Positions 32,922 to 39,825 of a stretch of DNA of 64,000 nucleotides are shown here, in pieces. The position numbers were made by a program, and so were the translations under genes. The notes beneath the pieces are model-generated. The model made no database searches, was not told where the DNA came from, and saw only the letters and a list, made by a program, of their open reading frames with translations. Origin of the DNA: JBOGIG01 sp050742455 (GTDB lineage: Bacteria > Actinomycetota > Acidimicrobiia > Acidimicrobiales > JBOGIG01); assembly GCA_050742455.1 (NCBI GenBank), contig JBOGIG010000029.1:1-64000 (forward strand), read 5' to 3'. The stretch's first letter is position 1; every line of letters begins with the position of its first letter.

Positions 32922-33862
32922 CCAAGCGAAACGGACCCGCCCTCGTCGCCCGCCCCGATACGATGCGGTGGCCGTTCCCCTCCCCAGCGCCGGAGAACCC
33001 GTATAACATGCCCGAAACCGTCTCCCCGACCATGACAGTCCACGAACCGCCAGAACCTCAGACTCATTCCGCCGGCGGCACTGAGGTGCCCGACCCCATC
33101 TTCAGCGTGGAATCACTCTCCTTTTACTATGGGGGCGTACAGGCTCTAAACGACATCAGCCTGACCATTGGCAAGAACGAGGTGACGGCCCTCATCGGAC
33201 CCTCCGGCTGCGGCAAGACAACCTTCATCCGCTGCCTCAACCGACTCAACGACCTGATTCCTGGAACTCGGGTGGAGGGCCGCATCGACTTCGAGGGCCA
33301 GTCCCTCTACGGCCCTGGAGTACGGGCCATCGAAGTGCGGCGCCGGATCGGCATGGTATTCCAAAAACCCAATCCTTTCCCCCGATCCATATACGACAAC
33401 ATCGCCATCGCCCCCCGGATCAATGGCATCAAGGTCGACATGGACGACCTGGTCGAGGAGAGCTTGACCCGGGCAGCCTTGTGGGACGAAGTCAAGGACA
33501 AGCTGCGGGACACGGCCTTCAGCCTGTCCGGAGGCCAGCAGCAGCGGCTTTGCATCGCCCGAGCCATCGCCGTGCGCCCGGAGGTGATCCTCATGGACGA
33601 GCCCTGCTCGTCTCTCGATCCGGTGGCCACCTTCCGTATCGAGGAGCTCATGTCGGACCTGAAGACCGACTACACCATCGTGGTGGTGACCCACAACATG
33701 CAACAGGCTGCCCGGGTCTCGGATCGGACTGCTTTTTTTACGGTGGATGTGTCGGACGGTGGCCGCACCGGCGTCATGGTCGAGATGGGGCTGACACCCC
33801 AGATCTTCACTGCCCCGACGGACCAGCGCACAGAGGACTACATCACCGGCCGCTTCGGATAG
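32918..33862 (+). CDS. pstB: Phosphate ABC transporter ATP-binding protein PstB
   Basis: A 314-residue ATPase that drives phosphate import. Walker A GPSGCGKTTFIRCLNRLND, Q-loop MVFQKPNPFPRSIYDNIA (typical PstB), signature LSGGQQQRLCIARA, Walker B VILMDEPCSSLDP and the H-loop VVTHNMQQAAR are intact. About 60 N-terminal residues precede the domain. TTG 32918 has AAGGA 7 bases upstream and overlaps the pstA stop, so I keep it; ATG 33008 is the main alternative and would give the more usual length. Confidence 0.94.
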   Translation: MTKRNGPALVARPDTMRWPFPSPAPENPYNMPETVSPTMTVHEPPEPQTHSAGGTEVPDPIFSVESLSFYYGGVQALNDISLTIGKNEVTALIGPSGCGKTTFIRCLNRLNDLIPGTRVEGRIDFEGQSLYGPGVRAIEVRRRIGMVFQKPNPFPRSIYDNIAIAPRINGIKVDMDDLVEESLTRAALWDEVKDKLRDTAFSLSGGQQQRLCIARAIAVRPEVILMDEPCSSLDPVATFRIEELMSDLKTDYTIVVVTHNMQQAARVSDRTAFFTVDVSDGGRTGVMVEMGLTPQIFTAPTDQRTEDYITGRFG

Positions 33863-33868
33863 TCCGAA
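33854..33868. terminator. Small palindrome at pstB stop, possible bidirectional terminator
   Basis: TTCGGA-TAG-TCCGAA is centred exactly on the pstB stop codon and lies 15 bp from the end of the convergent MoaD-like gene. The stem is 6 bp with no T-tract, so termination would be weak or Rho-assisted. Confidence 0.3.
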
Positions 33869-33882
33869 CGCCGCCGCGCCGA

Positions 33883-34179
33883 CTACCCGCCGGCCATGGC
33901 CCCCAGGATCACGAACTGCTCACCCCCGGAAACCACCGCCTCGGGCAGGGCGGCGTCGGGTAGTTCATGGGACAGGTCCTCCTCGCAGGCAAAGAACCGG
34001 ACGAAGGGGCGGCGCTGCTGGTTGACCTGGTCTCGGATGGTCCCTTTGAGCATGGGGTAGCGATCCTCCAAGGCGCCGAGAACGGAGCGCTGGGTGGCGG
34101 CGCCCACGACTTCGAGCTGCACCTCGCCTTTGATGTTGGCCAACAGGCGAAGATGGGCCGGCAGAACCACCCGGATCAT
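33883..34179 (-). CDS. MoaD/ThiS-like sulfur-carrier protein
   Basis: A 98-residue beta-grasp protein: MIRVVLPAHLRLLANIKGEV at the start (MoaD-like first strand and Leu-Leu-x-x-x helix cap), VLGALEDRYPMLKGTIRD in the middle helix, and a C-terminus ending GAMAGG. The terminal Gly-Gly is the group that is adenylated and thiocarboxylated in this family, so a sulfur-carrier role is likely. The partner path (molybdopterin, thiamin, cysteine or other) is unknown, and no E1-like MoeB/ThiF is adjacent. Its ATG overlaps the stop of the Asp-box protein gene, and a rhodanese gene is further upstream in the same operon. Confidence 0.85.
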   Translation of the reverse strand: MIRVVLPAHLRLLANIKGEVQLEVVGAATQRSVLGALEDRYPMLKGTIRDQVNQQRRPFVRFFACEEDLSHELPDAALPEAVVSGGEQFVILGAMAGG

Positions 34180-35291
34180 GGCAGGGTCTGGACCTCCACC
34201 GACAGAACGGCGGGCAGATCTCGGACTATGGGCTCCCAGCTGTCCCCGGAGTCGGCCGACGCATAGACCTGTCCACCGGTGGTGCCGAAGTACACCCCAC
34301 ACGAATCCAGGCTGTCGATGGCCATGGAGTCCCGCAGCACGTTGACATAGCAATCCCGCTGAGGCAGACCTTTCCCGAGCGGCTCCCACTCTTCCCCACC
34401 GCTGCGGCTGCGATAGACCCGCAGGCATCCGTCCGGCGGGTAGTGCTCCGAGTCGCTCTTGATGGGCACGACATAAATCGTCTCGGGTTCGTGGGCATGC
34501 ACGTCGACGACGAATCCGAAGTCGCTGGGCAAGTTGCCACTGATCTCTCGCCATGTTTCGCCGCCGTTGTCGCTGCGCATGACGTCCCAGTGCTTCTGCA
34601 TGAACACGACATCGGGACGACTGGGGTGGGCGGCGAGGCGGTGAACGCAGTGTCCCACCTCGGCTGTGGGCTCAGGGATGTTTTCGGATCGCAGGCCAAC
34701 ATTGGCCGGTCGCCAGGTCAGCCCGGCATCGTCGGAGCGAAACACCCCCGCAGCCGAGATAGCCACCAGGATGCGATTGGAATCGTCCCGATCCAACAGG
34801 ATGGTGTGCAGGCACATACCCCCGGCCCCGGGCTGCCACGACGGCCCCGAGGCGTGGCCCCGTAGGCCGGACAGCTCTTCCCACTGCCCACCTCCATCGG
34901 TTGAGCGGAACAGGGCGGCATCCTCGACCCCGGCGTAGACCGTGTCGGGATCGAGGGGCGAAGGTTCAAGATGCCATACCCGGGCGAACTCCCACGGATG
35001 GGGCGTGCCATCGTAGAACTGGTGGGTACCGGGCACGCCGTCGTAACGGAACTCGTTGCCCACTGGGCGCCACGTGACCCCGCCGTCGTCGGACCTCTGG
35101 ATCACTTGCCCGAACCAGCCCGTGGACTGCGAGGCATAAAGGCGGTCAGGCTCGACCGGGGATCCCTTGAGGTGGTAAATCTCCCACCCGCCGAAGTGAG
35201 GTCCGTTGATATCCCACTTCTGACGCTTGGCGTCCGAGGAGAGGATGAACGCTCCCTTGCGGGTGCCGACCAACACCCTTACTCCGCTCAT
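34176..35291 (-). CDS. Six-Asp-box beta-propeller protein (BNR/sortilin/sialidase-like)
   Basis: A 371-residue protein with no signal peptide. Six Asp-box turns (S-x-D-x-G-x-x-W) are visible: SDDGGVTWRP, STDGGGQWEE, SDDAGLTWRP, SDNGGETWRE, SRSGGEEWEP and SADSGDSWEP. This predicts a six- or seven-bladed propeller of the BNR/VPS10/sialidase type. Sialidase catalytic Arg triad and Tyr/Glu positions were not recognised, so glycosidase activity is doubtful. It starts MSGVRVLVGTRKGAFILSSD, a typical cytoplasmic BNR opening. It is translationally coupled to a MoaD-like gene and 57 bp behind a rhodanese gene; a scaffold or enzyme in sulfur transfer is possible. Confidence 0.8.
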   Translation of the reverse strand: MSGVRVLVGTRKGAFILSSDAKRQKWDINGPHFGGWEIYHLKGSPVEPDRLYASQSTGWFGQVIQRSDDGGVTWRPVGNEFRYDGVPGTHQFYDGTPHPWEFARVWHLEPSPLDPDTVYAGVEDAALFRSTDGGGQWEELSGLRGHASGPSWQPGAGGMCLHTILLDRDDSNRILVAISAAGVFRSDDAGLTWRPANVGLRSENIPEPTAEVGHCVHRLAAHPSRPDVVFMQKHWDVMRSDNGGETWREISGNLPSDFGFVVDVHAHEPETIYVVPIKSDSEHYPPDGCLRVYRSRSGGEEWEPLGKGLPQRDCYVNVLRDSMAIDSLDSCGVYFGTTGGQVYASADSGDSWEPIVRDLPAVLSVEVQTLP

Positions 35292-35348
35292 TCGGTGCCC
35301 CCCTGGCTCGGCTGGTAGTGGCCATACCGTATCGCGGAGCCCGAGAGC

Positions 35349-35717
35349 TCAGGGCTCGATCAGGCCGGGCTCTCCCTGGTCGTTGAGCACCGCCAGGCCA
35401 TGAGTGAACCAGGCCAACATGCCACCGTCCAGATTGCGGGCATCTATGCCACGGGGACGCAGGGCCTCGACCACCCGGGACGATCGGCCGCCCCGATGGC
35501 ATACACATATGACCATTCGATCGGCCGGAAGTGCGTCGAGTTGGTCCAGAATCCCGCCCATGGGAATGTGGACAGCCCCGGGGGCATGGCCCAGGGCCCA
35601 TTCGTCATCCTCTCGCACGTCAACCAGCACCGCTCCGGCGCTGATTAGATCATGGGCCTCAAGCGGTCCCACGCCCGCTCCCGGCTCAGGAGTTGGGGTC
35701 ATCATCGCCGGCCACAT
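35349..35717 (-). CDS. Single-domain rhodanese sulfurtransferase
   Basis: A 122-residue rhodanese. Blocks: LEAHDLISAGAVLVDVREDD (N-terminal V-D-V-R), WALGHAPGAVHIPMG, and the active-site loop VICVCHRGGRSSRVVEAL with catalytic Cys in C-H-R-G-G-R-S. NLDGGMLAW is the closing helix. It would carry a persulfide and hand sulfur to an acceptor; a MoaD-like protein is encoded two genes on in the same direction. Starts at 35717, 35705 and 35702 (ATG) are possible; the last lies closest to the stop of the small upstream ORF and gives the more standard length. Confidence 0.88.
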   Translation of the reverse strand: MWPAMMTPTPEPGAGVGPLEAHDLISAGAVLVDVREDDEWALGHAPGAVHIPMGGILDQLDALPADRMVICVCHRGGRSSRVVEALRPRGIDARNLDGGMLAWFTHGLAVLNDQGEPGLIEP

Positions 35718-35784
35718 CCATATTCATCGAGCCCACGGCGGCCGCGGCCACCGGGTCCAGCGGGATCAGACTCGTCATCGGCAT
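35686..35784 (-). CDS. Small upstream ORF, 32 residues, possible leader peptide
   Basis: An ATG at 35784 is preceded directly by GGAGGTGG and opens a 32-codon frame (MPMTSLIPLDPVAAAAVGSM, then an acidic end DVAGDDDPNS) stopping at 35686. It overlaps the first codons of the rhodanese gene in another frame, which suggests translational coupling or leader control. It has no Cys, no homologue I recognise and may be non-functional. The strong ribosome binding site is the main support. Confidence 0.4.
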   Translation of the reverse strand: MPMTSLIPLDPVAAAAVGSMNMDVAGDDDPNS

Positions 35785-35816
35785 CCACCTCCAGGAGTTG
35801 AGCCTATTGTTCTGGC

Positions 35817-36041
35817 ATGTTCGACAAGTTCGATCAAATCGTGCGCTGCCGGGATGGCCACCTGTTCACCACCATCTGGATCCCCCTGGCCTCATTCAAG
35901 GCCGTTCGCCTGGGCTCGAAGAGATGGCAGCACTGCCCGGTGGGCCGGCATTGGGTGACGGTCGAAATGGTTGACGAGAACAGCTTGAGCCCGAGCGATC
36001 TGAGCCAGGCCCGATCGGTCCACGACATCCGTATCCCCTGA
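35817..36041 (+). CDS. Conserved small actinobacterial protein, possible metal-binding
   Basis: A 74-residue protein: MFDKFDQIVRCRDGHLFTTI, then WIPLASFKAVRLGSKRWQHC and PVGRHWVTVEMVD. One Cys-x-x-x-His pair (CRDGH) and a second C-x-x-x-x-H (CPVGRH) form a plausible zinc ribbon. I recall similar small proteins in many actinobacteria, annotated as hypothetical. The tail SPSDLSQARSVHDIRIP is consistent with such proteins. The function is unknown. It is divergent from the rhodanese operon and converges on the HAD gene. No strong ribosome binding site is seen. Confidence 0.75.
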   Translation: MFDKFDQIVRCRDGHLFTTIWIPLASFKAVRLGSKRWQHCPVGRHWVTVEMVDENSLSPSDLSQARSVHDIRIP

Positions 36042-36055
36042 TCGAACCCAGGTGC

Positions 36056-36853
36056 TCAGCCCAGGCCTAGGACAGCCGGCACCTGGTCGTGGGAATCCAC
36101 CACGAAGTCGGCCGGGGGCGCATCGGGGCTGCCGGAGGGAGAACCCGCTGCGGGCGCAGGATTGTCGTCACTGATGCCCGTATAGCGGATGGCGATCATC
36201 CCCATGGCCTTGGCTCCCGCCACGTCGGTGCGGCTGATGTCGCCGACGTGGGCCACCCGCTCCGGGACGGGGTTGCCCAGAGCGGCCAGAGCGTGCTCGA
36301 AGATCTGGGGGGCGGGCTTGTAATGGCCGACCTCGTCGGAAAAGGAAAATGCGGAAAAGAAGTCCAAGAGCCCGTGCTTGTCCAGAAAGACCCGAAGGAC
36401 CCTCGACGGCGTGAACCCGACGTCACAGATAACCCCCAGGACCACCCCGGCCGATCGCAGCCGCTCCAGGCAATCGCCAACGTGGGGAGTGGCATGGACA
36501 TCGGCGTCGTGGATGGCCGTGGTGAACGCGGCGATGAGTTGTTGCCGCAACCCCTCGCTCATCGGGTATCCGAGATCCTCGACGATCTGGGTCGCCGCGG
36601 CCACCGCCACGAATTGCTCGTTGGCGTGCCACGACCGCACGTAGGTGTCCCAGGCCCGGTCGTAAACGGCATCCAGCGCCTCTCGCTCGGCCGGAAAACC
36701 GGCCTCTTCCAGCAGCCTGGCCCAGGCCGCCAGGCGGCGGCCCTTGAGGTGGCCCCGCTCCTCGTAGATGAGCGTGTTCCAAAAGTCGAAAGTTACCGCG
36801 TCCACTTTGCCCGGCGAGTCGGGCCCGGTTGATGCGCCACGTTGGTCCACCAT
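36056..36853 (-). CDS. HAD family hydrolase
   Basis: A 265-residue haloacid-dehalogenase-like phosphatase. Motif I VDAVTFDFWNTLI carries the nucleophile Asp. Motif II lies in VLGVICDVGFTPSR, where an Asp-Val-Gly replaces the common T/S-N. Motif III Lys is in HYKPAPQIFEHAL, and motif IV is HVGDISRTDVAGAKAMGM. The helical cap lies between motifs I and II (about 35-110). The substrate is unknown; phosphoglycolate-type or nucleotide phosphatases share this form. It starts 14 bp after the malic enzyme stop and is probably co-transcribed with it. Confidence 0.87.
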   Translation of the reverse strand: MVDQRGASTGPDSPGKVDAVTFDFWNTLIYEERGHLKGRRLAAWARLLEEAGFPAEREALDAVYDRAWDTYVRSWHANEQFVAVAAATQIVEDLGYPMSEGLRQQLIAAFTTAIHDADVHATPHVGDCLERLRSAGVVLGVICDVGFTPSRVLRVFLDKHGLLDFFSAFSFSDEVGHYKPAPQIFEHALAALGNPVPERVAHVGDISRTDVAGAKAMGMIAIRYTGISDDNPAPAAGSPSGSPDAPPADFVVDSHDQVPAVLGLG

Positions 36854-36866
36854 GTCTGTCGAGCGC

Positions 36867-38279
36867 TCAGGCCGGGGCCGGAGTGCGCAACACGCCCTCG
36901 GCCCGAGCCGCAGCTCCGACGGCCTTGGCCACGTTCTTGACCACGTCCTTGTTGAAGACGGACGGAACTATGTAGCTGGGCGATAGCTCCGACTCGGGTA
37001 CAGTGGCGGCGATGGCCTCGGCGGCCGCCAGCTTCATCGACTCGGTGATGGAGTGCGATCCGACATCCAACGCCCCCCGGAAGATGCCGGGGAAGCACAA
37101 GACGTTGTTGATCTGATTGGGGTAGTCGCTGCGCCCGGTGGCGATCACCGCCGCAATCCCGTCCGCCTCTTCGGGCGTGACCTCGGGGTCGGGATTGGCC
37201 AGGGCGAAGACTATGGGGTCCTTACCCATGCGGCGTAGGTCGTCGTGTGACACCAGACCGGGTCCGCTTACTCCGATGAACAGGTCGGCTCCCGGCATTA
37301 CCTGAGAGATAGAGCCCTGGCGCTTGTCCGGGTTGGTATTGAGAGCCATCCACGCCTTGGCTCCATCCAGGCCGGGGCGCCCTTCATAGATCGCCCCCTG
37401 GCGGTCCACTCCTACGATGTGGGTGACTCCGGCCTCGGAGAGGATCTTCGTGATGGCGATGCCGGCCGCTCCCACCCCGGCAATGACAACCGACAGATCC
37501 TGCATCTTCTTGTCCACAACTTTGAGTGCATTGTTGAGGGCAGCCAGAACCACGACCGCCGTACCGTGCTGGTCATCGTGAAAAACCGGTATGTCCAGGC
37601 TGGCCTTTAGGGCATCCTCGACCTCAAAGCACCGGGGGGCCGCCACATCCTCCAGGTTGATGCCACCGAACACAGGCTCGAGACGTTCGACCGTCTCGAT
37701 CAACTCGGCCGCCGAGGTCACGTTCAGGCAAACGGGGAAAGCATCGATGCCGGCGAACTCCTTGAACAGCATGGCCTTCCCCTCCATCACCGGCAGGGAG
37801 GCGTAGGGCCCGATATCACCCAGGCCCAAAACGGCGGTCCCGTCGGTCACGATGGCCACCGAGTTCGCCTTGATCGTGTATTTGTGGGCCTCGGAGGGGT
37901 CCTTCGAAATGGCATTGCACACCCGGGCCACCCCCGGTGTGTAGGCCATGGACAGGTCGTCTCGGGTGGTAAGGGGGGACTTGGAGGTCACCTCGATCTT
38001 GCCCCCCAGGTGCATGCGGAACGTTCGGTCCAGGACCGACACGACCTCTATGCCGCTCAAGGCCGTTATGGCGTCCTTTATGCGGGTCACGTGGTCGGTG
38101 CCACTGGCAAGTACGGTGACGTCGCGGACCATCCGGGGACCGGCGATCTCGACGATGTCCAAACCGAGGATATTGCCCCCGGCCCCGCCTATGGCGGTGG
38201 TAAGTCGGGCGAGCGTTCCTGGTTGGTTTTCCAGTTGCACCCTGATGGCTACCGAGTAAGAGGCATTGGGAGTTGGCAT
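36867..38279 (-). CDS. NAD(P)-dependent malic enzyme with N-terminal ACT domain
   Basis: A 470-residue enzyme that converts malate to pyruvate and CO2. Residues 1-85 form an ACT domain (YSVAIRVQLENQPGTLARLT, NILGLDIVEI), suggesting allosteric control by a small ligand such as an amino acid. The catalytic part follows: SMAYTPGVARVCNAIS, TDGTAVLGLGDIGPYASLPV, the metal site VFHDDQHGTAVVVLAALNNA, the Rossmann motif VIAGVGAAGIAITKIL, and FALANPDPEVTPEEA. ATG 38279 gives a natural ACT start; the longer frame adds a Pro/Arg-rich stretch. It is followed by the HAD gene. Confidence 0.92.
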   Translation of the reverse strand: MPTPNASYSVAIRVQLENQPGTLARLTTAIGGAGGNILGLDIVEIAGPRMVRDVTVLASGTDHVTRIKDAITALSGIEVVSVLDRTFRMHLGGKIEVTSKSPLTTRDDLSMAYTPGVARVCNAISKDPSEAHKYTIKANSVAIVTDGTAVLGLGDIGPYASLPVMEGKAMLFKEFAGIDAFPVCLNVTSAAELIETVERLEPVFGGINLEDVAAPRCFEVEDALKASLDIPVFHDDQHGTAVVVLAALNNALKVVDKKMQDLSVVIAGVGAAGIAITKILSEAGVTHIVGVDRQGAIYEGRPGLDGAKAWMALNTNPDKRQGSISQVMPGADLFIGVSGPGLVSHDDLRRMGKDPIVFALANPDPEVTPEEADGIAAVIATGRSDYPNQINNVLCFPGIFRGALDVGSHSITESMKLAAAEAIAATVPESELSPSYIVPSVFNKDVVKNVAKAVGAAARAEGVLRTPAPA

Positions 38280-38355
38280 CAGACCTGCAACGGTACTTGT
38301 GCTCGGCCCTGCCCTACCACACGGGGAGAGGTTCGGGCTTCCACACGGGGGAGGT

Positions 38356-38568
38356 TCAGGCCTCGCTGTAGCTGGCATCCTCGAGGCACTGGCGGATCTC
38401 CGATGCCCGGAAACGACGGTGGCCACCCAGAGTCCGCACCGCGGTGAGCTTGCCGGAACGGGCCCAACGGGTCACGGTCTTGGGGTTGACCCGGAATAGA
38501 GCCGCAACTTCCGCCGGAGTCAAGAGTGGATCTGGAACGGTTTGATCGGGCACGGGTTTCCTTTGCAT
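38356..38568 (-). CDS. bldC: BldC-like MerR-type DNA-binding protein
   Basis: A 70-residue winged-helix protein with a single MerR/excisionase DNA-binding domain: LLTPAEVAALFRVNPKTVTR, then WARSGKLTAVRTLGGHRRFR. This is a near-exact match to the known BldC core. In Streptomyces BldC binds repeated short sites head to tail and controls development genes; here the regulon is unknown. The gene is followed by the malic enzyme gene. A 111-bp AT-rich upstream region holds an inverted repeat at 38621-38638. Confidence 0.93.
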   Translation of the reverse strand: MQRKPVPDQTVPDPLLTPAEVAALFRVNPKTVTRWARSGKLTAVRTLGGHRRFRASEIRQCLEDASYSEA

Positions 38569-38620
38569 TGTTCGGTCCGTTTAGTACCTTTTATGCTAAG
38601 AGGAAACGGGCAAACAGTCC

Positions 38621-38638
38621 ATAGGTCGAACGGCCTAT
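38621..38638. promoter_or_regulatory. Inverted repeat in bldC upstream region
   Basis: ATAGGTC and GGCCTAT (6 of 7 complementary) flank GAAC in the unusually AT-rich 111-bp stretch between purM and bldC. Nearby, the motif GACTAGCC after a CTAAAT run occurs twice (38657-38670 and 38680-38695, the second in the purM 3' end). Such sites could serve bldC control; no proof. Confidence 0.35.
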
Positions 38639-38679
38639 AATTCGGTCGTATTTACCCTAAATGACTAGCCACCTTGTAG

Positions 38680-39825
38680 CTAAATATGACTAGCCCTCGC
38701 CAATATCATCCGGGCCTGTCCGGTTCCGGCCACCAACCGACCTACGACCGTGGCCTGGATCCCCGACAGGGCCAGCACATCGATGGCCACCTGCTGCTCT
38801 CCGTCAGGTAAGGCCATCACCATCCCCAAACCCAGGTTGAAGACCTTTTCCATCTCCGACGGTTCAATGTCTCCATGGCGTTGAATCTCGTCGAATATGG
38901 CAGGCACGGGCCACATGCCCTTGTGGATCTCGGCGTCGCAATTCGTCGGAAGGATACGGGCCAGATTGGCGCAGATTCCTCCGCCGGTTATGTGGGCGAT
39001 ACCTCCTATCTCAACCTGACCAGAGTTGAGCAAACCAAGCACCGCGGGGGCATAGATGACCGAAGGCTCCAACAATTCGTCGGCCAGGCTGCGGTCCGCC
39101 CCGGCCCAGGCCGGTCCATCCAGAGCCAGTCCCCCCACGTCAAGGAGGGCCCGGCGGGCCAGCGAATAGCCGTTGGAACGCAAGCCGGGCGACCCCAGCC
39201 CCACCAGCACGTGACCCGGCCGCAACTTCGACCCGGTGATGACCGCGTCCTCTTCGACCACCCCGACGGCAAAACCCACCAGGTCGAACTGACCCGGCTC
39301 CATGACGCCGGGATGCTCGGCCATCTCGCCACCGATGAGAGAGCACCCGGCCAAGCGACAGCCCCGGGCCACCCCACCGACCAACTCGACCATCTCGGCC
39401 GGGCTCACCTTGCCCGTGGCCACGTAGTCCAGGAAGAAGAGGGGCTCAGCTCCCAGGCAGACCAGATCGTCAACGCACATGGCCACCAGGTCGATACCGA
39501 TGGTATCGAGGCGTCCGGTCTGCTGCGCCACCACGGCTTTAGTCCCCACCCCGTCGGTGCCCGCCACCAGCACGGGACGTTGCCACCGGCCCGAAGCCAG
39601 ACTGAACAGGCCACCGAAGCCTCCGATGTCGCCTCGTACCTCGGGCCGGAAAGTGGAAGCCACCAGGTCGGAGATGGCTCGCACGGCAGCCTCGCCTCCT
39701 TCGATGTCCACTCCGGCCCGGGCGTAGGTGAGCGGGCCGGTCGGTGACGTTTTGCCCGAGGCCGACCCGGACAGCCGAACAGGGCCTGAGTCCCGCTCAG
39801 GGCCTGCATGACTGCCCTCAGGCAC
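38680..39825 (-). CDS. purM: Phosphoribosylformylglycinamidine cyclo-ligase (AIR synthase)
   Basis: A 381-residue purine enzyme that closes the imidazole ring (FGAM to AIR, ATP-dependent). TYARAGVDIEGGEAAVRAIS is the family start, with VAGTDGVGTKAVVAQQ, DLVAMCVDDLVCLGAEPLFF, GCSLIGGEMAEHPGVM and AHITGGGICANLARILP as further signatures. The first 30 residues are a variable, Ser/Gly-rich lead. It overlaps purF by 8 bp, marking an operon with it. The stop lies inside a repeated motif near the bldC promoter region. Confidence 0.94.
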   Translation of the reverse strand: MPEGSHAGPERDSGPVRLSGSASGKTSPTGPLTYARAGVDIEGGEAAVRAISDLVASTFRPEVRGDIGGFGGLFSLASGRWQRPVLVAGTDGVGTKAVVAQQTGRLDTIGIDLVAMCVDDLVCLGAEPLFFLDYVATGKVSPAEMVELVGGVARGCRLAGCSLIGGEMAEHPGVMEPGQFDLVGFAVGVVEEDAVITGSKLRPGHVLVGLGSPGLRSNGYSLARRALLDVGGLALDGPAWAGADRSLADELLEPSVIYAPAVLGLLNSGQVEIGGIAHITGGGICANLARILPTNCDAEIHKGMWPVPAIFDEIQRHGDIEPSEMEKVFNLGLGMVMALPDGEQQVAIDVLALSGIQATVVGRLVAGTGQARMILARASHI

